Positions 1 to 7,340 of a stretch of 10,989 bases of DNA are shown one piece after another. The notes under the pieces were generated by a model, which did not search any database, was not told where the DNA came from, and was given only the letters and a program-made list of their open reading frames with translations. Source of the stretch: Verrucomicrobiota bacterium (lineage in GTDB: Bacteria > Verrucomicrobiota > Verrucomicrobiia > Chthoniobacterales > UBA10450); the NCBI GenBank assembly GCA_003219115.1, contig QHPN01000104.1, positions 1 to 10,989 of the forward strand, written 5' to 3'. The translations under genes were made by a program, and so were the position numbers. Each line of letters begins with the position of its first letter. The first letter of the stretch is position 1.

Positions 1-202
1 TAAAAATTTCGTTCACCAGAAAATCGCTCGCCTCATCTCGTGAAAGCTTCCCGTCGTGGTTGGTGTCGGCTAAGTCGAAACCGCCGCCGCCTGTCGTCGT
101 TGACTCGCTGGGTTGAAGGTTCTTGTTTGTAGCGCAGGCGCTTAGGGTAATCGACGTCGCCACAGCAAGAACCCCAAATCTTGTCTGATATCGGCTCTTC
201 AT
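1..202 (-). CDS. EF-hand lipoprotein, N-terminal part (3' end beyond window)
   Basis: An open frame starts at ATG 202-200 and runs off the left edge after 67 codons. The first 23 residues form a lipoprotein signal peptide: basic start MKSRYQTR, a hydrophobic stretch, and the lipobox LSAC with Cys23 as the probable lipidated residue. A short low-complexity linker rich in Thr, Ser and Gly (about residues 31-41) follows. Then comes one canonical 12-residue EF-hand loop, DTNHDGKLSRDE (46-57), with D46, N48, D50 and E57 at the expected calcium-ligand positions. A strong ribosome binding site (GGAG, 6-nt spacer) supports the start. The product is probably a small calcium-binding lipoprotein in the cell envelope. 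More EF-hands could follow outside the window, and the function is unknown. It lies 20 bp beyond the hydrolase remnant and has its own start signals, so it need not belong to the molybdenum operon. Confidence 0.8.
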   Translation of the reverse strand, partial: MKSRYQTRFGVLAVATSITLSACATNKNLQPSESTTTGGGGFDLADTNHDGKLSRDEASDFLVNEIF

Positions 203-208
203 GTTGTT

Positions 209-212
209 CTCC
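209..212 (-). promoter_or_regulatory. Ribosome binding site of the EF-hand lipoprotein gene
   Basis: GGAG on the minus strand lies 6 nt (AACAAC) before the ATG at 202. It is the clearest Shine-Dalgarno site in the window and fixes the start of a gene that is otherwise cut by the window edge. Confidence 0.7.
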
Positions 213-222
213 AGTTTTGACG

Positions 223-420
223 TTAGTAGTTCAGTTGCAAAATACGTTTGACTTTAATTATGCCCTGCAGATTACGGGGCAAGCCATGATCTGAAGGCAT
301 GATAAGCTCCGATTGCGCGCCGTCGAGGTGAGAGCTCCAGTAGGCCAAGACGCCATCGGTGCTGTGGTCGGGCAAAACGCTCGGTGGATCTGTTTCATGC
401 GGGCTGACTTTGCTCCCCAA
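223..420 (-). pseudogene. C-terminal remnant of an alpha/beta hydrolase
   Basis: A 65-codon frame ends at TAA 223-225. From about codon 22 it reads DGVLAYWSSHLDGAQSEL, then PSDHGLP and a closing IKVKRILQLN. From memory this resembles the last 45 or so residues of a family of bacterial alpha/beta hydrolases (lipase/esterase-like), which end with DGVVxYWSSHLxGAxSE, PSGH and a VRRIL helix. The Asp of DGV and the His of PSDH would be the acid and base of the catalytic triad. The nucleophile-serine part and the whole N-terminal domain are absent. Upstream the frame continues to about position 474, inside mocA, with no ATG and no ribosome binding site; its only listed start is TTG at 420. I therefore read it as a decayed gene fragment left behind mocA, not a functional small protein. 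The family match is recall, not a search result. Confidence 0.55.
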
Positions 421-445
421 GGTATGCGTTGCAGAGCAAAATCCG

Positions 446-1045
446 CTATCGAGACTTGCTCCGTTTGGCCAGGTTCAAATCTTCCAGCGTGTCAATGTCA
501 GTCTTGCCCTCCGGAAACAAAAACTCCGCTACGCGTTCGCGATCACGCAAGATAATCGGCTTCGCGCCGCTGCAATCGTTTAATGCAAGCAATTCCTCAA
601 AACAGGAACGATCGAACAACGCCGGCACACCAAGCGTATCGGCGTAACTCGAAGCAACGATGGGTTTGATGGTTTTCCTTCGCAGCACCAGCAACTGTTT
701 GATTACGTCCCGGTCGACATACGGCTGATCGCAAACCAACAGAACGATCGCTTCAAGCCGCGAATTATTGTCGATCAAACTCTGGAGCCCGGCGCGAATG
801 GAACTGCCGATACCGCTTCGCCAATTCCGATTCTCAATCGCGACGGCGTTTGTCTGTTCTAATTCACACGCGACTTCTTCGCGAGTGCTTCCCAGCACAA
901 CCGCAATTGGCGTACAGCCCGCCTCACTGGCCGCATCAACGACACGGCGCAGCAGCGTTTTACCACGAAATTCAATGACTTGTTTTGTCCGACCGAATCG
1001 CGACGACTCGCCAGCCGCCAAAATTACTGCGCCAATATTTGGCAT
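446..1045 (-). CDS. mocA: Molybdenum cofactor cytidylyltransferase-like protein (MocA / NTP_transf_3 nucleotidyltransferase family)
   Basis: This 199-residue cytoplasmic nucleotidyltransferase probably transfers CMP from CTP to molybdopterin, giving the cytosine-dinucleotide cofactor used by PaoABC-type hydroxylases. Visible motifs are the nucleotide-binding signature LAAGESSRFGRTK (9-21), WRSGIGSSIRAG (75-86), the metal/substrate motif VCDQPYVD (104-111), GVPALF (139-144), GAKPII (160-165) and the C-terminal DIDTLEDL (183-190) typical of the MocA/MobA group. Length is normal for MocA. The ATG overlaps the end of xdhC by 22 nt and no convincing Shine-Dalgarno site precedes it, which suggests translational coupling. 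It is the last complete gene of the operon. GTP rather than CTP specificity (MobA) cannot be excluded from sequence alone. The MocA reading rests on the CDQP-type motif and on the neighbours, whose large subunits need the dinucleotide cofactor. Confidence 0.85.
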   Translation of the reverse strand: MPNIGAVILAAGESSRFGRTKQVIEFRGKTLLRRVVDAASEAGCTPIAVVLGSTREEVACELEQTNAVAIENRNWRSGIGSSIRAGLQSLIDNNSRLEAIVLLVCDQPYVDRDVIKQLLVLRRKTIKPIVASSYADTLGVPALFDRSCFEELLALNDCSGAKPIILRDRERVAEFLFPEGKTDIDTLEDLNLAKRSKSR

Positions 1046-1956
1046 TCGTCAGGTAAACGTGGCTGTCCGAATTCCTTTGCTGGATGAATCGGCATCTTCC
1101 GTTCGCGGAGTGATCTGGCAGAAGCCTTCCGAAAAACGCACTGCATTTCCGCGATGACCGCCAGCGCGATCTCCTCCGGCGTCTCGGCACCGAGGTCGAG
1201 TCCAGCCGGCGCAAAAAATCCCGCGTTGATTGTCACTCCCAGCTCGAGAAGCTCGTTGAGCAGTTGATCGCGCCGCTTCCGCGGCCCGATTAATCCAACA
1301 TAGCGCAAATTTAGTGGAAGAAGTTTCAGCAGGGAGACGAAATCGCGGCCGTAGTTATGCGATTTTACAATCGCTACCGTCCATTCATCCGGTTCAATCG
1401 AGATCGCGTTTGCATCGGCAACGCAAGTCATCTGCCATCCTAATAAGTTGCCTAACGCGTGGAAGGGCGTGTTGTCGGGTCCATCACCGAAAATGAAAAG
1501 CCGGACAGGCGGATGAATCTCCTGGAGTAATTTCCGCTCTCGTTCGCAACCGTAATCGGAGCGAAGCACCCTGCTCCCACATTCCCTTCCTTTGAATGTC
1601 GTTATCACGCGACAGGCGCGTCGCGCATCGATGTTCATTGCAAGTTCGGCCAGAAACTCTTCCGATACGCGCTCGACCAAAATGTCGATCTTGCCAGCGC
1701 AACCAAAGCGTCGTCGGGTATCGAAACCGAGCAGGATCGGATCTCCATTTTGCAAAACGTCGCGCGCACGCAATGCCACTTCTTTTTCCAGACAGCCTGC
1801 ACTTAACGAGCCGACAATATTTCCATCCTCGCACACTAACATCCGCGCGCCGGGCCGACGATAGCTCGATCCCACCACCTGGACCAGGGTGGCCAGCGCC
1901 AACGATTGGCCACGCCGCTTTCTAAACTCTCGCAGAATATCGTAAATCTCTTTCAA
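1024..1956 (-). CDS. xdhC: XdhC family protein (PaoD-like molybdenum cofactor insertion chaperone)
   Basis: This 310-residue cytoplasmic chaperone of the XdhC/CoxI family binds molybdenum cofactor, promotes its sulfuration and hands it to the large subunit of molybdenum hydroxylases. The N-terminal XdhC domain shows GSSYRRPGARMLV (29-41), GSLSAGCLE (49-57, with the conserved Cys55) and FGCAGKIDILVE (84-95). The C-terminal Rossmann-type domain shows RLFIFGDGPDNTPF (152-165), GLIGPRKRRDQLL (221-233) and APAGLDLGAETPEEIALAV (249-267). The start is TTG at 1956, overlapping the TGA stop of the preceding large-subunit gene as TTGA. It is accepted because the reading MKEIYDILREF matches where the family begins and there is no better ATG. 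The last 30 residues form a non-conserved tail that overlaps mocA. Its position after the catalytic subunits matches paoD in the E. coli paoABCD operon. Confidence 0.9.
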   Translation of the reverse strand: MKEIYDILREFRKRRGQSLALATLVQVVGSSYRRPGARMLVCEDGNIVGSLSAGCLEKEVALRARDVLQNGDPILLGFDTRRRFGCAGKIDILVERVSEEFLAELAMNIDARRACRVITTFKGRECGSRVLRSDYGCERERKLLQEIHPPVRLFIFGDGPDNTPFHALGNLLGWQMTCVADANAISIEPDEWTVAIVKSHNYGRDFVSLLKLLPLNLRYVGLIGPRKRRDQLLNELLELGVTINAGFFAPAGLDLGAETPEEIALAVIAEMQCVFRKASARSLRERKMPIHPAKEFGQPRLPDECQILAQ

Positions 1957-4250
1957 ATTAGTTTATCCGGTGTGATCGGTAAATCGCGCACCCGTTTTCC
2001 TGTCGCGTGATAAACCGCGTTCGCCACTGCCGCGGCCGCGCCGGTGATTCCGATTTCGCCCATGCCGCGCGCGCCGATAGGATTGAAGGCAAAATCCGGT
2101 TCGCCGACAAAGTAAACGTCAATCAGAGGAACATCCGCATTCGTCGCGACGTGATAATCGGCCAGGTTTCGGGTCGCCGGCATTCCCGTTTTCGGATCGT
2201 ATTCGGTCGCTTCGGCCAAGGCCATGCCAATTCCCATCACAAAGCCCCCCATGATCTGGCTGCGCGCCGTCTTCGCGCTGACGACGCGGCCGCAGTTCAT
2301 CACGCTCACCACCCGCGATACCTGCACGCGCGGGAGCAGCGGATCGATTTTTACTTCGCAGAAATGTGCGCCCCAGGATTGGAAAGCGAACTTTTTGTTT
2401 TCCTCCATCTCTTTCAACTTTGTTTCGACTTCGATCGAATCGCGGCCTGCCCGTTTCAAGATGTCGATGTAGGCGTCCGATTTGGAGTGGTCACTCTTTG
2501 ATCCAAGTTGCCCGGGTGCGGCCATCGCGATGTCGTTAGGCGACAGATTATGGAGCGGCGACTTCGAATCCTTCACCGCCAGCTCCGCGAGCGCGCTGTG
2601 CAAAAGCTGTGCAACTTCGTGAATGGCAGTGCCGACGGTTCCAGTCGTGTTCGAGCCGCCGGCAACGGGCCCGAATGGAAAAGCGGTGTCGCCCAATTCG
2701 AATTTCACTTTCTCGAACGGCAGACCAAGTTGTTCGGACGCAATCTGCGTCAACGCGGTGTAAGCGCCGGTGCCGAGATCGTGCGTGGCGCATTGCACGA
2801 TCGCGCTGCCGTCAGCGCGCAATTGCACTTTTGCCGCCGCGCTCATCTTGTGCGCGGGATAAGTCGCCGTCGCCATGCCCCAGCCGACCAGCAAATCGCC
2901 ATCGTGCGTCGAACCCGGCTTCGGATTTCGTTTGGCCCAACCAAATTTCTCCGCGCCCAGCGAATAGCATTCCTTTAAATGTTTCGCGCTGAAGGCGGGT
3001 GTCTTTTTCGCGGCCCCGATCCCCTCCTTGAACGTTTCCTTGAGGACCTCCTGCCAGGGTACGCTCTTGGTCGGATGATTGTCTGCATGATTGGCCAGGC
3101 GCAGCGCGACCGGATCGATGCCTAACGAATAGGAAAGCTCGTCCATCGCGCATTCGAGGGCGTACGTCCCGGGGCATTCTCCGGGCGCACGCATGAAAGT
3201 CGTCGTTCCGATATTGACCGGGTAAATTACTTCCTCGATCCAGATCGAGGGGCTTTCATACATCACGCCGGTTGAGCGCGCGCCGCACGATTCGACATAC
3301 TTTCCGACCGGAGAGGTGAGGGTTTGACTAACGTGCCGCATCGCTTGCAATTTCCCATCGCGCGTCGCCGCGAGCGCAATCGTTTGCCGCGTCGGCGTGC
3401 GATGGCCGGTGCCGACGAACATGTTTCTTCGCGTCACGTGCAGCTTCACCGGAAGGCCGGCCGCTTTCGCGCCACTCGCCGCGACAAAGACGTGCGGCCA
3501 CACGGCTCCCTTGCATCCAAACGCGCCGCCGACGAACGGACAAATCACGCGCACATTGTCGGGCGCCAAATTCCAAGCTCCCGCAAGAACGCTCTGGACG
3601 CCTTTCACGAATTGCGTCGCGTCGTAAAGCGTGAGTTTGTCGTCCGCTTCCCAGGCCGCGATCGTGCCCGACATCTCGATCGGATTGTGTGTTTCGGTCG
3701 GTGTCGTGTAAGTCTGCTCGATCTTCACCAGGTTCGAATCCTGCAATGCAATATCGACATCTCCTTTTTTGATCTGCACGTTATCACCAAGATTTTTCTT
3801 CGGCTTAACCGCTTTGTGCTCCGCGTCTTCCATTGTTAAGAGCGGATCTTCCGGGGCGTAGGTTACTCGGACTAACGAAGCGGCGTGCCGTGCCTGTTCG
3901 ATCGTTTTCGCGACGACGAGTGCGACGTATTGGCCGGCGTAATGCACGGCATCATCGCTAAACGGAACGCGCATTTCGTTTCGAATTCCTTTCGTCAACG
4001 CTTCGCTTTCCTTTACCGCCGGCTGCTTTGGTTTTGGCGCATTCAGATGCGAAACAATCACGAGCACACCCGGCGCAGATTGAGCATCCTTTGTCTCAAT
4101 CGACAAAATTTTCCCTTTCGCGATGTTGGATTCGATCGTCCAGCCGTGGGCGCAGTTCGGTACGTCGAACTCGACTGAATATTTCGCGGCGCCGGTAACT
4201 TTCAGTCGGCCATCGACGCGACTCGGAGCTGGGCCAACAACATTTCCCAT
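1953..4250 (-). CDS. paoC: Molybdopterin-binding large subunit 2 of a xanthine dehydrogenase-family aldehyde oxidoreductase (PaoC/YagR-like)
   Basis: This 765-residue catalytic subunit binds the molybdenum cofactor and hydroxylates a carbon substrate, by family homology probably an aldehyde. It begins with the family start (SRVDGRLKVTGAAKYSVEFD, 10-29). It then has the cofactor loops PFVGGAFGCKG (238-248) and MRAPGECPGTYALECAMDEL (353-372), DLGTGAYT (491-498), and the C-terminal GARGMGEIGITG (726-737), in which Glu732 is the expected catalytic base. Compared with copy 1 it has an extra segment at about 402-425 and a longer Lys/Ser-rich segment at about 541-620. Several cofactor-loop residues also differ (GCKG for GSKG, APGECPG for APGEAPG, GGSNTTGTVG for GGSWLTASVG). 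The ATG follows the upstream stop after 1 nt. It has no Tat signal of its own, so export would depend on the Fe-S subunit. It shares the ending GKRVRDLPITPDKLI with its neighbour, so the pair probably arose by an old tandem duplication. Confidence 0.92.
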   Translation of the reverse strand: MGNVVGPAPSRVDGRLKVTGAAKYSVEFDVPNCAHGWTIESNIAKGKILSIETKDAQSAPGVLVIVSHLNAPKPKQPAVKESEALTKGIRNEMRVPFSDDAVHYAGQYVALVVAKTIEQARHAASLVRVTYAPEDPLLTMEDAEHKAVKPKKNLGDNVQIKKGDVDIALQDSNLVKIEQTYTTPTETHNPIEMSGTIAAWEADDKLTLYDATQFVKGVQSVLAGAWNLAPDNVRVICPFVGGAFGCKGAVWPHVFVAASGAKAAGLPVKLHVTRRNMFVGTGHRTPTRQTIALAATRDGKLQAMRHVSQTLTSPVGKYVESCGARSTGVMYESPSIWIEEVIYPVNIGTTTFMRAPGECPGTYALECAMDELSYSLGIDPVALRLANHADNHPTKSVPWQEVLKETFKEGIGAAKKTPAFSAKHLKECYSLGAEKFGWAKRNPKPGSTHDGDLLVGWGMATATYPAHKMSAAAKVQLRADGSAIVQCATHDLGTGAYTALTQIASEQLGLPFEKVKFELGDTAFPFGPVAGGSNTTGTVGTAIHEVAQLLHSALAELAVKDSKSPLHNLSPNDIAMAAPGQLGSKSDHSKSDAYIDILKRAGRDSIEVETKLKEMEENKKFAFQSWGAHFCEVKIDPLLPRVQVSRVVSVMNCGRVVSAKTARSQIMGGFVMGIGMALAEATEYDPKTGMPATRNLADYHVATNADVPLIDVYFVGEPDFAFNPIGARGMGEIGITGAAAAVANAVYHATGKRVRDLPITPDKLI

Positions 4251-4251
4251 A

Positions 4252-6351
4252 TCAAATCAGTTTGTCCGGCGTGATCGGCAGATCGCGGACGCGTTTGCCG
4301 GAAGCGTGAAAAATTGCGTTCGCCACTGCCGCCGGCGCGCCGGTGATTCCGATCTCGCCGATCCCGCGCGCGCCAAGTCCCGGCATATGCGGATCGGGCT
4401 CGTCGATGAAATCGATGTCGAATTCGGGCGTGTCCGCGAAAACCGGCAAGTGGTATTCGGCCAGATTAGCGTTGACGATGCGACCGAACATTTGATCGGG
4501 GACGGTCGCTTCCATCAAGGCCATGCCGAAACCGAAAAGCATTCCACCGATGATCTGGCTGCGCGCGAGCCGCGGATTCAAAATTGTCCCAATATCATAA
4601 ACGCCGACCGCGCGCCTGATTCGCACTTGTCCCATCAGATCGACAGCGACCTCGACGAAAATCGCGCCGAACGATTGAAACGAAAACTTTTCGCGCTCTT
4701 CCTTATTCGGATCGGACTTGAAATCGGCTTCGATCGGCAACGGTGAACCTGCGTCGCGCTGCTTTTTCAATTCCTCACAAACGCCAATCACCGCCGGACC
4801 AACGCTCGCCGTTAACCAAGATCCGCCATTCACCGGCGCTTCCGGAAATTGCGAATCGCCCAGCTCGAACCGGATTTTCTCGAGCGGAACGCCTAAGGAG
4901 CGGGAGGCGATCTGTGACATTGTCGTGTAAGTGCCGGTGCCGATCTCATGTGTAGCGCTGCGGATCGTGACAAATCCGTCATTGCCCAAGGTGGCATGTG
5001 CGGCTGCGGTCTGCTGCATTGCCGGATAAACCGCGGTTGCCATTCCCCAGCCGATTTGGTTGCCATTTTTGTCGCGCATCGTTCCGGGCGCTCGATTTCG
5101 TTTTGGCCAGCCGAATTTTTTCGCGCCTCGCTCATAACATTCGCGCAACTGTTTGCTCGACCACGGTTTCTTCTCGTGTTCGTTGGTGTCCGCGTAATTG
5201 CGCAATCGAAATTCGAGCGGGTCGACGTCGATCTGGTTTGCCATCTCGTCGATCGCGCATTCGAGCGCGAACATGCCCGGCGCTTCACCCGGCGCGCGCA
5301 TTGGGCAGGGCGTGGTCAGATTCACTTTGGCCAGCCGATGCGTGACCTCGATGTTTGGGCAGGAATACAACATTCGCGACATGTTGCCGCACGGCTCGGT
5401 GTATTCAGAAACCGGCGAGCAATGCGTAAGGGTTGCGTGTCGCAGCGCAATCAATTTACCGGATTGATCGGCGCCAACGGAAAATCTTTGAATCGTGCGC
5501 GCACGTTGGCCGGCCGAGTCGAACATCTGCGGTCGCGTGAACGTGAGTTTGACGGGGCGCCTCGTTTCGCGCGCCGCTGCCGCGCAAAGCAAAATGTGGC
5601 TCCATTGGAATCCTTTCGAGCCGAACGCGCCGCCGACAAATGGACTAACGATCTGCACATTCTCGAGCGGCAACGAGAACGCGTTCGCCAGAATTTTTTG
5701 CAGCTGCTTGATGCTCCGGGTGGAATCGTGCACGAGCAATCGATCCGGCGCTTCCCATTCAGCCGTGGTGGAGTAAGTCTCAATCGGATTGTGATTTTGA
5801 ACCGGCGTGGAATAAGTGGCCTCGATCTTTGTCGCAGCGTTTGCCAGCGCGGAACCGATATCACCGCGCTTTACCTGCAGTTCTTCGCGACCGATGAACT
5901 TCTCCGGCGCGAGTAATTTGGTTTCGTCAAGTTCGTCGGGAGCGACGACGGGCTTTGCCGGCTCATAAGTAACTCGAGCAAGTGAAACGGCGTGCATCGC
6001 GCGTTCGAATGTATCGGCGACAACGATCCCGAGATGTTGCCCGTTCCAATGCACTTCGTCGTCCTGCAACGGGAGCCGTTGCTCCCCCGGCGCGCCTTTC
6101 TTCGTCAGTTGATCCGGATAAGGTTTGAACTGCGGCGCATTTTCGCGAGTGATGATCATGATCACGCCCGGCGCGGATTTCAGTGATGAAAGGTCGATCT
6201 TGGAAACGCGGCCGTTTGCGTTTGTGCTTTGAATGAGCGCGCCGTAAGCGAGCTGCGGACGATCGAACTCGGCCGAAAATTTCGCCGCGCCGATGACTTT
6301 CAGTTTGCCATCAACGCGCGTGAGCGGTTGACCCAGGGTCGCCGCACTCAT
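4252..6351 (-). CDS. paoC: Molybdopterin-binding large subunit 1 of a xanthine dehydrogenase-family aldehyde oxidoreductase (PaoC/YagR-like)
   Basis: This 699-residue catalytic subunit is a paralogue of the next gene. The start is taken as ATG 6351 (MSAATLGQPLTRVDGKLKV). The frame stays open for 60 codons upstream, but that part is Arg-rich, unlike the family, and lies inside the FAD-subunit gene. The chosen ATG overlaps that gene's stop as TGATG. Motifs are PFVGGAFGSKG (237-247), MRAPGEAPGMFALECAIDEM (351-370), EIGTGTYTTMSQIA (469-482), GGSWLTASVG (509-518) and GARGIGEIGITG (660-671), with the catalytic Glu at 666. These are closer to the usual PaoC/YagR motifs than those of copy 2. The segment between about 520 and 557 is roughly 45 residues shorter than in copy 2, a compact loop rather than a frame break, since flanking motifs stay in frame. 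No signal peptide is seen. Whether copies 1 and 2 form alternative enzymes or one mixed complex cannot be told. Confidence 0.92.
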   Translation of the reverse strand: MSAATLGQPLTRVDGKLKVIGAAKFSAEFDRPQLAYGALIQSTNANGRVSKIDLSSLKSAPGVIMIITRENAPQFKPYPDQLTKKGAPGEQRLPLQDDEVHWNGQHLGIVVADTFERAMHAVSLARVTYEPAKPVVAPDELDETKLLAPEKFIGREELQVKRGDIGSALANAATKIEATYSTPVQNHNPIETYSTTAEWEAPDRLLVHDSTRSIKQLQKILANAFSLPLENVQIVSPFVGGAFGSKGFQWSHILLCAAAARETRRPVKLTFTRPQMFDSAGQRARTIQRFSVGADQSGKLIALRHATLTHCSPVSEYTEPCGNMSRMLYSCPNIEVTHRLAKVNLTTPCPMRAPGEAPGMFALECAIDEMANQIDVDPLEFRLRNYADTNEHEKKPWSSKQLRECYERGAKKFGWPKRNRAPGTMRDKNGNQIGWGMATAVYPAMQQTAAAHATLGNDGFVTIRSATHEIGTGTYTTMSQIASRSLGVPLEKIRFELGDSQFPEAPVNGGSWLTASVGPAVIGVCEELKKQRDAGSPLPIEADFKSDPNKEEREKFSFQSFGAIFVEVAVDLMGQVRIRRAVGVYDIGTILNPRLARSQIIGGMLFGFGMALMEATVPDQMFGRIVNANLAEYHLPVFADTPEFDIDFIDEPDPHMPGLGARGIGEIGITGAPAAVANAIFHASGKRVRDLPITPDKLI

Positions 6352-7340
6352 CACGCCATCGCCGCGACGGTGGTAAGCGCGCGGACGATCGCGCGTTTCG
6401 CCAGCTCGATTTTGAATGAATTGTGTTTGTAACCTTTCGCGGCGGCGAGTTCCGCTTCCGCCGCGGCGCGAAATGTTTTTTCGTCCGCGGTTTTTCCAAC
6501 GAGTGATTCTTCGGCTTTCGATGCGCGCCACGGTTTGTGGGCAACACCGCCAAGCGCAACGCGAACCGCTTTGACCTTCTTGCTTTGATCGAGATCGAGA
6601 ATCGCGGCGACGCTGACGAGCGCAAACGCATAACTCGCCCGATCGCGCACTTTCAGATAATGCGAGCGGGTCGCGAACGGGATTATCGGAAGATCGACGG
6701 CGGTGATCAACTCGTCCTGCTGCAAATTCGTCTCAATATTTGGCGTGTTGCCGGGCAGCCGATGAAAATCGGCAAACGGAATTTCGCGTTCGCCTTTCGA
6801 ACCCTGCACCCGCACGACCGCATCGAGGGCCGCCATCGCGATGCACATGTCGCTCGGATGAATGGCGATACATTGATCGCTCTGGCCGAGGATTGCGTGG
6901 ATGCGATTGTATCCTTCGATGGCGCCGCAGCCGCTTCCTGGGTTGCGCTTGTTGCACTGTGGAAATGCCGGATCATAAAAATAATAGCAGCGCGTGCGCT
7001 GAAGCAGGTTTCCGCCAACCGTCGCCATGTTTCGCAGCTGCGGACTCGCCCCGGAAAGCAGCGCTTCGCTCAATACCGGGTAACCGGATTTGATCAACTC
7101 ATGCTCAGCCAGATCGGAATTGCGCACCAGCGCCCCGATGCGAACACCTTGTGATTTTCGATCTTCGATTTGGGCGAGGGGAAGTTTGTTGATGTCGATC
7201 AGATTCGCCGGCGTCTCTACGCCCATCTTCATCAGGTCGATCAAATTCGTGCCGCCGCCAAGAAATTTTGCGCGCGGTTTCACCGCTTCCGCGACCGCCT
7301 GCGTCGGGTCGCTCGCTCGGGAATATGCGAAAGGATTCAT
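6351..7340 (-). CDS. paoB: FAD-binding subunit (xanthine dehydrogenase family subunit M, PaoB/YagS-like) with extra Fe-S cysteines
   Basis: This 329-residue FAD-binding subunit passes electrons from the Fe-S subunit to an external acceptor. ATG 7340 overlaps the preceding stop as ATGA and gives the family-typical MNPFAYSRASDPTQAV. A longer frame to 7508 is Arg-rich shadow. FAD-binding motifs are KFLGGGTNLIDLMKMG (25-40) and GASPQLRNMATVGGN (97-111). Directly after comes the insertion that marks the PaoB/YagS branch, with Cys118, Cys129, Cys138 and Cys157 around NKRNPGSGCGA. In E. coli PaoB this region holds an additional 4Fe-4S cluster, so one is expected here. The C-terminal CO-dehydrogenase flavoprotein domain runs from about 220 to the end (LKVRDRASYAFALVSVAAI, then VRVALGGVAHKPWRA). 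No Shine-Dalgarno site is evident, so translation is probably coupled to the upstream gene. Confidence 0.93.
   Translation of the reverse strand: MNPFAYSRASDPTQAVAEAVKPRAKFLGGGTNLIDLMKMGVETPANLIDINKLPLAQIEDRKSQGVRIGALVRNSDLAEHELIKSGYPVLSEALLSGASPQLRNMATVGGNLLQRTRCYYFYDPAFPQCNKRNPGSGCGAIEGYNRIHAILGQSDQCIAIHPSDMCIAMAALDAVVRVQGSKGEREIPFADFHRLPGNTPNIETNLQQDELITAVDLPIIPFATRSHYLKVRDRASYAFALVSVAAILDLDQSKKVKAVRVALGGVAHKPWRASKAEESLVGKTADEKTFRAAAEAELAAAKGYKHNSFKIELAKRAIVRALTTVAAMA

Noticed and set aside
260..310. Possible terminator hairpin between the operon and the lipoprotein gene
   Set aside because: Only short 4-6 bp inverted pairs with long loops are visible and no T-run follows, so I do not call a terminator.
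4948..5916. Long open frame on the plus strand (322 codons) opposite large subunit 1
   Set aside because: It lies wholly antisense to a gene with clear family motifs, is Arg-rich, and has no recognisable domain; a codon-bias shadow.
6352..6531. 60-codon N-terminal extension of large subunit 1
   Set aside because: The extension is Arg-rich, unlike the family, and overlaps the conserved FAD-subunit gene; ATG 6351 with TGATG coupling fits the family start.
1953..7340. Cytoplasmic xanthine dehydrogenase for purine catabolism
   Set aside because: The Tat signal on the Fe-S subunit, the PaoB-type cysteine insertion, the MocA gene and the absence of purine genes favour a PaoABC-type periplasmic aldehyde oxidoreductase.
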